From: an uncultured Pseudomonadota bacterium
GTDB taxonomy: Bacteria > Bdellovibrionota_B > Oligoflexia > Oligoflexales > CAILAO01
NCBI GenBank assembly: GCA_903832105.1
Contig: CAILAO010000953.1
Location: 1-13,325 of the forward strand
Length of the DNA: 13,325 nucleotides
Direction of reading: 5' to 3'
Shown here: in pieces, positions 6,223 to 12,504 of the stretch
Layout of the letters: each line of letters starts with the position of its first letter
How positions within the stretch are numbered: the stretch's first letter is position 1
Notes under the pieces: generated by a model
Databases searched by the model: none
Seen by the model: the letters and a program-made list of their open reading frames with translations, nothing else
Told to the model about the DNA's origin: nothing
Translations under genes and position numbers: made by a program

Positions 6223-8913
6223 ATGCCTAAAGTGAATTTCAAGTTAAATGGCCAAGCAACCTCGGCAGTTTATGAGAGCGGAATGAGTCTCTTAGACGTA
6301 TTACGTGAAGTCTCGCATGTAACGAGCATTAAAGATGGTTGCTCAGGACAAGGGTTTTGTGGGGCCTGTACGGTTCTATTGGATGGTAAACCAGTTCTTT
6401 CATGCCTTCAAAAGCCAGAAAATGTAGAAAATAAAGGCATCATTACTCTTGAGGGCATACCTGAAAGGGAGCGAAGAATTCTTTCCGAGTCCTTTGTAAA
6501 AGAGGGGGCCATACAATGCGGTTTTTGCACTCCTGGCCTTATGATCAGAACAAAGGCATTTCTTGACAAAAAAAAGAATTCGACAAGGCAAGAAAAGGCT
6601 AAAGCACTTTCTGCCCATTTGTGTCGCTGTACCGGATATCTAAGAATTTTAGATGCCATGGAGACCGCAGAAAACGCTTGGGAAAAGACTAGAGATTCGA
6701 TTTTAAGTACCTCTCCGAGACGGCCAAATTTTTTTGGCGAGGATTACGGACTGTTTCGATCTGAAGACAATCATTCGAAGCAGGCAAGACGGGTTGTCGG
6801 AACATCGCTCGCTCGGTATCGAGGCATCGAAATGGCCGTCGGTGAAAAGCCGTATGTAAACGATATGAGAGTCCCCGGAATGCTTCACGGGGCGGCTTTG
6901 TTTAGCAAATACCCGAGAGCGCGTGTGCTCTCTATTAATACGGCCGATGCGCAAAAATCGATCGGTGTTGTCAGGATTTTTACCGCCGAAGATGTTTCCG
7001 GCGAAAGAGTTACGGGACATATCATCAAGGATTGGCCTGTATTTGTTGCCATCGGTGAAGAAACAAGGTGTGTTGGGGATATTCTTGCCTTAGTTGTTGC
7101 CGATACAAGACATAGAGCACGTAAAGCCGCTTCTTTAATAGATGTTTCCTATGAACCCCTAAGCCCTGTCACAGATCCAGAAAAAGCTCTACTTCCTTCG
7201 GCGCCAAAGATTCATGAACGAGGTAATTTACTCGAAGTGACCTCATTTAAAAGAGGGGATGTTGAAACGGCGCTAAAAAAGTCCCCTTATGTTTTTAAGA
7301 AACGATTTAGAACCCAAAGAATTGAGCACGCCTTCTTGGAAGTTGAATCATGTTTGGCTGTTCCAGTTTTAGAAGTGAAAAACAACTCTAAACGGATTCA
7401 TATTTATAGCCAGGGTCAGGGTGTCCATGATGATCAGCGTCAAATTGCGGAAGTTCTGGGCTTAAAAACGGAAGAAGTTGTTGTTGAGCTTGTGACAAAT
7501 GGTGGTGCTTTTGGAGGAAAAGAAGACCTATCCATACAAGCCCAAACGGCGCTAGCGACACATCTTTTAAAGAAACCGGTTAAAACGACGTTATCAAGGG
7601 AAGAGTCGATGCTCCTGCATCCAAAGAGACATCCCCTTGTTATGGATTATGAGGTAGCCGCCAATCACGAGGGGCTTCTTACTGGCGCACGCATTAGAAT
7701 CATCGGTGATACGGGGGCCTATGCCTCGGTCGGAATGAAAGTATTGGAACGAGCTGCGGGACATTCTTGCGGACCCTACTATGTTCCAAATGTTGACGTT
7801 GAGGCAAAAACTGTCTACACAAACAACCCCACAAGCGGCGCCATGAGAGGTTTTGGGGTCAATCAGACTTCGTTTGCATTTGAAACTATGCTGAATATGA
7901 TTGCAGAGGCGATTTCGAACGAAAAGAAGGCAAAAATAGACGGATATGATATTAGAGAAAAAAACATTCTACGTCCCGGAGATTCTTTTGCCACTGGACA
8001 AAAAATGGGGGAAAGCTGCCAAGGGCTGAAAAGATGTCTGGATGCCGTGAAGGACGCATATAAAAAAGCAAAAGGTCCGGTGGGCATTTCATGCGGTATA
8101 AAAAATACGGGGATAGGCAACGGTCTAGAGGATACGGGACGAGTTATGATTAAAGTTTTGCCCAGTGAAAAACTAGAAATTATAACTGGTTATACGGAAA
8201 TGGGTCAGGGACTTTTTACAATTTTAATTCAGGTGGTGTCAGATATTACCGGTCTTCCCGCAGAGTGCATGTCGGTCAAGACTGTTAGTCTTCCAGAGAC
8301 GAAGTGCGGTATGACCACGGCTTCAAGGGCAACTGCCCTAGATTCAATGGCAGCAAAATTTGCCGCTGAAAAACTCGCAAAAGATCTCTTGGGGGAAAAG
8401 CTGGGAAAACTTGAGGGCCGCGAGTACCAAGGGGAATATATTTGTAATTTTACGACAAAACCGGGAGCCTCCTTAGAAAATCCTGTGACCCATCTTGCGT
8501 TCAGCTTTGCTGCACAGGTTGCATTTGTTGATGAGAGGGGTAAAGTGTCAAAGATACTTGCGGCGCACGATGTAGGTTATGCAATCAATCCTTTAAGTTG
8601 TGTAGGTCAGATTGAAGGAGCTATACACATGGGGTTAGGGCACACTCTAAAGGAGAATTTTTCTTGCACTGACGGAAAACCAGATTCACTCTTAATGAAA
8701 AATCTTGGTATCATCAAAGCGCAAGACATGCCCGAAGTTGATGTCATTCTCATTGAAGAGCCTGACCCTGTGGGGGGCTACGGTTCCAAGGGTGTTGGTG
8801 AAATTGGCTTAGTACCCACTGCTGGGGCTGTCGCGGAGGCTTTATATCAGTTTGACGGGAAAAGGCGATTTGAACTCCCGCTGCAGAGAGAAGGCGACAA
8901 ATCCATAAATTAG
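6223..8913 (+). CDS. xdhD: Fused [2Fe-2S]/Moco hydroxylase, XdhD / selenium-dependent xanthine dehydrogenase family
   Basis: An 896-residue single-chain molybdenum hydroxylase. Residues 1-155 are a [2Fe-2S] module with Cys40, 46, 49, 61 for one cluster and Cys99, 102, 134, 136 for the other. After a linker of about 35 residues comes the Moco part (about 188-896): Gln399, GGAFGGKE with Glu434, GAMRGFG with Arg542, EMGQG, and the catalytic Glu860 in SKGVGE. Stretches such as KRHPLVMDYEV, VLERAAGHSCGPY and GEIGLVPTAGAV match, from memory, E. coli XdhD and the family named selenium-dependent xanthine dehydrogenase, which is about this length. Unlike the three-subunit enzyme upstream it has no FAD domain, so its electron acceptor must be another protein. 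No Sec codon is involved: in that family selenium is thought to be a labile cofactor. Start ATG at 6223 has AGAGGA upstream. Purine oxidation is likely, the exact substrate unknown. Confidence 0.9.
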   Translation: MPKVNFKLNGQATSAVYESGMSLLDVLREVSHVTSIKDGCSGQGFCGACTVLLDGKPVLSCLQKPENVENKGIITLEGIPERERRILSESFVKEGAIQCGFCTPGLMIRTKAFLDKKKNSTRQEKAKALSAHLCRCTGYLRILDAMETAENAWEKTRDSILSTSPRRPNFFGEDYGLFRSEDNHSKQARRVVGTSLARYRGIEMAVGEKPYVNDMRVPGMLHGAALFSKYPRARVLSINTADAQKSIGVVRIFTAEDVSGERVTGHIIKDWPVFVAIGEETRCVGDILALVVADTRHRARKAASLIDVSYEPLSPVTDPEKALLPSAPKIHERGNLLEVTSFKRGDVETALKKSPYVFKKRFRTQRIEHAFLEVESCLAVPVLEVKNNSKRIHIYSQGQGVHDDQRQIAEVLGLKTEEVVVELVTNGGAFGGKEDLSIQAQTALATHLLKKPVKTTLSREESMLLHPKRHPLVMDYEVAANHEGLLTGARIRIIGDTGAYASVGMKVLERAAGHSCGPYYVPNVDVEAKTVYTNNPTSGAMRGFGVNQTSFAFETMLNMIAEAISNEKKAKIDGYDIREKNILRPGDSFATGQKMGESCQGLKRCLDAVKDAYKKAKGPVGISCGIKNTGIGNGLEDTGRVMIKVLPSEKLEIITGYTEMGQGLFTILIQVVSDITGLPAECMSVKTVSLPETKCGMTTASRATALDSMAAKFAAEKLAKDLLGEKLGKLEGREYQGEYICNFTTKPGASLENPVTHLAFSFAAQVAFVDERGKVSKILAAHDVGYAINPLSCVGQIEGAIHMGLGHTLKENFSCTDGKPDSLLMKNLGIIKAQDMPEVDVILIEEPDPVGGYGSKGVGEIGLVPTAGAVAEALYQFDGKRRFELPLQREGDKSIN

Positions 8914-8922
8914 GAGTGTTTT

Positions 8923-11445
8923 GTGAACGAAAACTTTTTTTTAACCGATGCTCAACTTAAAGAAGAAGTTGCGAAATGCGAATTCTGTGAAGAAAAGCCA
9001 TGTAAAGTCGCATGTCCTTCTAATTGTTCACCGGCGGACTTTATTATGGCTGTTAAATGTGGAAGGCCCTCTGACTTTGAGAGGGCGGCTTATGAAATTG
9101 TGAAAAACAACCCGTTAGGAGAGATTTGTGGCCTCGTCTGCCCGGACACTTTTTGTATGAATGCATGTGTTCACAAAAATCTCACGACCTCTGTTAGAAT
9201 TCCAGCGGTTCAAGCGGCGATTTTAAAAAAAGCGCGGGAATTAAATCTATTAAAAAAACCAATCACGCCAAAAAGGAAAAATAAGCGTGTTGCAATCATA
9301 GGCGCGGGGCCAGCTGGTTTTGCTGCGGCAACTTTTTTAGCACAAAAGGGTTGCGAGGTTAAAATCTTTGAGAAGTCCGCAAAAGTCGGTGGAACATGTC
9401 ACTTGATTCCAGAAGATCGTCTTCCTAGGGAAGTGCTTGAGGAAGAAATGAATTATCTTCTGTCATTCGAATTGATTCAAATAGAAACGGGTCAATGTAT
9501 TGAGAGTATCGAATCCCTAATAAGGTCACAAAAAAAGCTATTCGATGCAGTCTTAGTCACGACAGGTCTTTCAAAGCCGTACAAGCTTCCCGTCAAAGGT
9601 CAAGAATTCGGCATTTTGTTTCCAGAATTTCTGATTAATAAAAAGAAATTTCCTTGTAAGGGAGAGCATGTCGCCGTCATAGGTGGGGGAGCTGCCGCAA
9701 CAGACTGTGCAGTTGTCGCAAAAACAAGGGGCGCTGTTCGTGTTGAGATGTTTGTTCTGGAGACTCTGTCGGAAATGCCGCTTACCGATGCCGAAAGGCA
9801 TGAACTTTTGTCAAATCAGATCGAAATCAGTTCTCGTATAAAGATTTTAGCAATTACGAAAACAAAGGGGAAAAAACTTTCACTCGATCTAGTCAAAGTC
9901 CAGCTCACTGGAGCAGGAAAGGAAGGCTTTAAAATCTCGAATCTTAGAGATGAAAAAGGGACGGAGCACACAAGACACGGTTTCGATAAAATAATCTTCG
10001 CGATTGGAAGTGCTCGTGAAGAACAATCTTCGTCGAAAGCAAAGAACGTTTTCTATGCTGGAGACTATGGCAATGGACCCACAACAGTTGTAGAGGCAGT
10101 AGCTTCCGGTAAAAATGCCGCGGGAAAGATCAGCGCCTTTTTAGAACGGGAAAAGGCACCCGAAATTAAAAAAGATCGAAAAAGCATTTTTTCTGTGAAT
10201 GGATTTATCGAAAAACCAGTGGATCTGACCACCGACTTTTTTGGAAGATCGATTAAAAGCCCGTTTTTGTTGTCAGCAGCTCCGCCCACGGATGGCTACG
10301 AGCAAATGAAGAAAGCATATAGAGCGGGATGGCCGGGTGGAATCATGAAGACTGCCTTTGATAACATCCCAATTCATATTCCAAGTGAATATATGTTTTC
10401 TTTTAGCGAATCGACCTATGGTAACTGCGATAATGTCTCAGGGCATTCACTCAAGAGAGTTTGCGGGGAGATCGAGCGGCTTATTAAGGAATTTCCCGAT
10501 CATCTGACGATGGCTTCTACAGGAGGCCCCGTATCCGGAAGAGACGAAGAAGATAAACTTCAGTGGCAAAAAAACACGAAGACACTTGAAAACGCTGGCG
10601 CTATGGGAATTGAATACAGTCTGTCTTGCCCACAAGGAGGAGACGGCACAGAGGGAGACATTGTGTCTCAGAACGCCGGCCTGACTGCGAAGATTATCGA
10701 TTGGATTTTAGAAACGGGGGACCCCAATATTCCAAAGCTATTCAAACTTACGGCTGCGGTAACATCGATTAAGCCGATTGTTGCTTCTATAAAGAAGGTC
10801 TTTGAGCAGTTTCCAAGGGCGCGCGTTGGTATTACTCTCGCAAACACCTTCCCAGTGATGGGTTTTAGGGAATATAGCGAGTCAGGGGAAAACGTTCGAT
10901 CGTGGGACGAAGGGGTCGTTGTGGGGATGAGTGGGGAAGGAGTTATTCCCATAAGTTATTTAACACTCGCCCAAGCAGTCCCAATGGGAATCGTTATTTC
11001 AGGAAACGGTGGACCCATGGATTATTTAGCGGCGGCTCATTTTCTTGCTTTGGGTGTGGGAACAGTTCAGTTTTGTACGATTGCCATGAAGAATGGATAT
11101 CACATCATACGAGAACTAGAATCCGGTCTGTCCTATTTACTAAAGTATAAAAACATGGCCTCCATAAACGACCTCATTGGTGTGGCGTTACCTAAGCCCA
11201 TCACGGAATTCATGGAACTGTCATCTTTAAAGAAAATATCGGATTGCAAAAAGGAACTATGTCTCAGCTGCGGGAACTGTACGAGATGTTCTTATCTTGC
11301 TATCGAATTAGATGAAGAGAAGAAGCCAATAACGGATGCTTCAAAATGTGTGGGTTGCAGTATTTGTGTGAAAAAGTGTTTCGCGAAAGCTCTTTTCATG
11401 CGAGATCGAACAAAAACCGAATTGAAAGCACTAAAAGAACACTAG
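8923..11445 (+). CDS. Fused PreT-PreA-type Fe-S flavoprotein, dihydropyrimidine dehydrogenase-like
   Basis: An 840-residue multi-cofactor oxidoreductase with the domain order of dihydropyrimidine dehydrogenase (DPD). Residues 1-100 are an N-terminal Fe-S domain (Cys19, 22, 27, 31; Cys69, 73, 78, 82; Gln97 matching the unusual Gln ligand of DPD). Residues about 120-415 are a GltD-like FAD/NAD(P)H domain (GAGPAG 127-132, GGGAAATDCA 254-263, AGDYGNG 379-385). About 425-760 form an FMN barrel like PreA or dihydroorotate dehydrogenase, with Lys476, Lys608, Asn641-Thr642 and the loop Cys569. About 775-825 is a ferredoxin (Cys780, 783, 786, 789 and Cys809, 812, 815, 819). The length equals E. coli PreT plus PreA. 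The DPD substrate Asn in NLSCP is Ser566 here, so the substrate may not be uracil or thymine. Start GTG at 8923 has AGGAG six bases upstream. It may accept electrons from XdhD or reduce a heterocycle; a YgfK-like role is the alternative. Confidence 0.85.
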   Translation: MNENFFLTDAQLKEEVAKCEFCEEKPCKVACPSNCSPADFIMAVKCGRPSDFERAAYEIVKNNPLGEICGLVCPDTFCMNACVHKNLTTSVRIPAVQAAILKKARELNLLKKPITPKRKNKRVAIIGAGPAGFAAATFLAQKGCEVKIFEKSAKVGGTCHLIPEDRLPREVLEEEMNYLLSFELIQIETGQCIESIESLIRSQKKLFDAVLVTTGLSKPYKLPVKGQEFGILFPEFLINKKKFPCKGEHVAVIGGGAAATDCAVVAKTRGAVRVEMFVLETLSEMPLTDAERHELLSNQIEISSRIKILAITKTKGKKLSLDLVKVQLTGAGKEGFKISNLRDEKGTEHTRHGFDKIIFAIGSAREEQSSSKAKNVFYAGDYGNGPTTVVEAVASGKNAAGKISAFLEREKAPEIKKDRKSIFSVNGFIEKPVDLTTDFFGRSIKSPFLLSAAPPTDGYEQMKKAYRAGWPGGIMKTAFDNIPIHIPSEYMFSFSESTYGNCDNVSGHSLKRVCGEIERLIKEFPDHLTMASTGGPVSGRDEEDKLQWQKNTKTLENAGAMGIEYSLSCPQGGDGTEGDIVSQNAGLTAKIIDWILETGDPNIPKLFKLTAAVTSIKPIVASIKKVFEQFPRARVGITLANTFPVMGFREYSESGENVRSWDEGVVVGMSGEGVIPISYLTLAQAVPMGIVISGNGGPMDYLAAAHFLALGVGTVQFCTIAMKNGYHIIRELESGLSYLLKYKNMASINDLIGVALPKPITEFMELSSLKKISDCKKELCLSCGNCTRCSYLAIELDEEKKPITDASKCVGCSICVKKCFAKALFMRDRTKTELKALKEH

Positions 11446-11479
11446 AATTTGGGTGGAAGCGGGACCCTAACAAGGTCGC

Positions 11480-11525
11480 AATTCTCAGTAAAAGGTCGTC
11501 TTTACCAACAGAATTTTCTTGTTTT
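11480..11525 (+). terminator. Candidate intrinsic terminator of the xdh operon
   Basis: AATTCT (11480-11485) pairs with AGAATT (11510-11515), and inside it GTAAA (11488-11492) pairs with TTTAC (11501-11505), with an 8-base loop and a small internal bulge. A U-rich tail TTTTCTTGTTTT follows at 11514-11525. It begins 35 bases after the last stop codon of the operon. The stem is AT-rich and so weak, which limits confidence. Confidence 0.4.
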
Positions 11526-11579
11526 GACCACAGTGACGGTGGCAGCTCCGCCTGTTGATCTTAAAAGGTAATAACTTGT

Positions 11580-11616
11580 GGACTTGCTTGGCAGACTTGA
11601 TCATAAGCAAGAGTCC
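11580..11616. repeat. Bulged inverted repeat (hairpin) in the intergenic region
   Basis: CTTGCTT (11583-11589) and AAGCAAG (11605-11611) are perfect inverted copies around a 15-base spacer. An outer GGA/TCC pair (11580-11582 with 11614-11616) extends the stem past a 2-base bulge. No T-run follows on either side, so it is not a classical terminator. It could be an operator, an mRNA 3'-end structure or chance. Confidence 0.35.
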
Positions 11617-11676
11617 AACGGAAAAGGCAAAATAGCCATAAAACGAAATAATATCAAATAATTAACAAGACATTTT

Positions 11677-11700
11677 GGAGTGGTCGATGTTAGCCACACC
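11677..11700. repeat. Short inverted repeat upstream of the rplU promoter
   Basis: GGAGTGG (11677-11683) and CCACACC (11694-11700) are inverted copies at six of seven positions with a 10-base spacer. The repeat lies 47 bases before the TTGACA box of the putative rplU promoter, where an operator or upstream element could sit. Only the symmetry is seen. Confidence 0.25.
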
Positions 11701-11746
11701 CTCAGAGGCATTTTTTAGACTTTTCTTGGGGAAAAATTGTATCTTC

Positions 11747-11775
11747 TTGACAGACAGGCATATTTTGAACAATAT
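11747..11775 (+). promoter_or_regulatory. rplU: Putative sigma-70-type promoter of rplU-rpmA
   Basis: A perfect -35 box TTGACA lies at 11747-11752. At a 17-base spacing the -10 hexamer is CAATAT (11770-11775), a poor match. The placement, 54 bases before the rplU ATG and after a non-coding gap, fits a ribosomal-protein promoter. The -35 is convincing, the -10 is not. Confidence 0.4.
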
Positions 11776-11810
11776 GACAATTCCTTAAAAAGCAGGGGGA
11801 ATAAGGGCGG

Positions 11811-11819
11811 AAAAGGAGG
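11811..11819 (+). promoter_or_regulatory. rplU: Strong Shine-Dalgarno sequence of rplU
   Basis: AAAAGGAGG ends 9 bases before the rplU ATG, a near-perfect complement to the 16S rRNA 3' end. It is the strongest ribosome site in the window, as expected for a highly expressed ribosomal protein, and it fixes the start codon. Confidence 0.85.
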
Positions 11820-11828
11820 CCTTTAGCC

Positions 11829-12137
11829 ATGTATGCAGTGATTCGAAGTGGTGCTCGGCAATATAGAGTGAAAAAGGGTGATTTGATTACAGTTAACCGT
11901 CTCAAAGGTGAGCCTGGTGATGCTGTGACGTTCAGTGAAGTTCTTATGATCGGTGGGGATCATCTAAAGATCGGAAATCCTATGGTGAGTGGCGCTACGG
12001 TTGTGGGCACGATAAAGTCTCATACCTCAGCCCCAAAGGTTATTGCATTTAGATATCTCAGAAGAAAGAACTCAAAGAAGACTCGTGGATTTAAGCAACC
12101 AATTTCCACAGTGGAAATTGGCGATATAAAAGGATGA
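11829..12137 (+). CDS. rplU: 50S ribosomal protein L21
   Basis: A 102-residue protein of typical L21 length. It binds 23S rRNA in the large subunit near L20. It opens with MYAVIRSGARQYRVKKGD, matching the family's MYAVI.tGGKQY.V..GD signature. The middle shows EVLMIGG, the loop AFRYLRRKNSKKTRGFKQP is the basic rRNA-binding segment, and the C-terminus ends on the usual V-E-I strand with a short tail. The usual GG after the start motif reads GA here, a minor change. It is followed after six bases by rpmA, the near-universal partner, so the two form one transcription unit. Confidence 0.97.
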   Translation: MYAVIRSGARQYRVKKGDLITVNRLKGEPGDAVTFSEVLMIGGDHLKIGNPMVSGATVVGTIKSHTSAPKVIAFRYLRRKNSKKTRGFKQPISTVEIGDIKG

Positions 12138-12143
12138 TGTGAA

Positions 12144-12407
12144 ATGGCACATAAAAAAGCTGGCGGCAGTACTAGAAACGGCCGAGATTCAAATCCGCAA
12201 TATCGTGGTGTGAAAGTGTATTCAGGCACACCTGTAAAAGCAGGGAATATCATTGTGCGCCAAGTTGGTAGCAATATCCATGCAGGTCGTAATGTTGGAA
12301 CAGGTCGTGATTTTTCGCTATACGCACTGATTGATGGTGTCGTTCATTTTGAGCGTTTTGGAAAGTTTCGCAAAAAGGTTAGCGTTAAACCTCCAGTAGC
12401 TTCTTAA
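12144..12407 (+). CDS. rpmA: 50S ribosomal protein L27
   Basis: An 87-residue L27, whose flexible N-terminus reaches the peptidyl-transferase centre. It begins directly with MAHKKAGGSTRNGRDS, so there is no Firmicutes-type leader needing proteolytic removal. Further family motifs are AGNIIVRQVG, GRNVGTGRDF and ALIDGVVHFERFGK. The stretch NPQYRGVKVYSG differs from the xxRLGVKRFGGE of most proteobacteria and is the best taxonomic hint in the window, though I cannot assign it. AAAAGGA lies about 10 bases before the ATG. A strong terminator follows 22 bases after the stop. Confidence 0.97.
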   Translation: MAHKKAGGSTRNGRDSNPQYRGVKVYSGTPVKAGNIIVRQVGSNIHAGRNVGTGRDFSLYALIDGVVHFERFGKFRKKVSVKPPVAS

Positions 12408-12429
12408 AGGACGTTATATCTAAAGATTT

Positions 12430-12484
12430 AAAAGGGCGTTACCTTTGTGCCTTCGTGTAAAAAAGGTGGGGAAGCCCTTTTTTT
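12430..12484 (+). terminator. Intrinsic terminator after rpmA
   Basis: AAAAGGGC (12430-12437) pairs with GCCCTTTT (12474-12481) and a second inner stem ACCTTT (12441-12446) pairs with AAAGGT (12462-12467). A run of seven T at 12478-12484 completes a classical rho-independent terminator. It ends only 20 bases before the obgE start codon, so it may act as an attenuator between rplU-rpmA and obgE rather than a full stop. Confidence 0.8.
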
Positions 12485-12504
12485 GTACCTAAAACCACAA
12501 GACT

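Larger units (their letters stand above)
11446..11828. other. Intergenic region between the redox operon and rplU
   Basis: About 380 bases with no supported gene. The overlapping + frame across 11346-11558 is out of frame with the real gene end and shows no protein character. The stretch contains a candidate terminator at 11480-11525, an isolated bulged hairpin at 11580-11616, a short inverted repeat at 11677-11700, and the rplU promoter and ribosome binding site at its right end. AT-rich, low-complexity sequence fills 11622-11670. Confidence 0.6.

Noticed and set aside
6223..8913. Selenocysteine codon in the selenium-dependent-family hydroxylase
   Set aside because: The frame is uninterrupted by UGA and the family is thought to use a labile selenium ligand, not Sec.
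10663..10668. Idea that the catalytic Cys of the DPD-like FMN domain is replaced by Ser in the loop after SLSCP
   Set aside because: On re-checking, the acid/base Cys of DPD and class 1 dihydroorotate dehydrogenases is the Cys inside the N-x-S-C-P motif itself, and that Cys is present here as Cys569. Only the Asn of the motif differs.
11346..11558. Small + strand frame overlapping the 3' end of the flavoprotein gene
   Set aside because: It lies in another frame of a confidently coding region and runs through the candidate terminator; no homology or ribosome site is evident.
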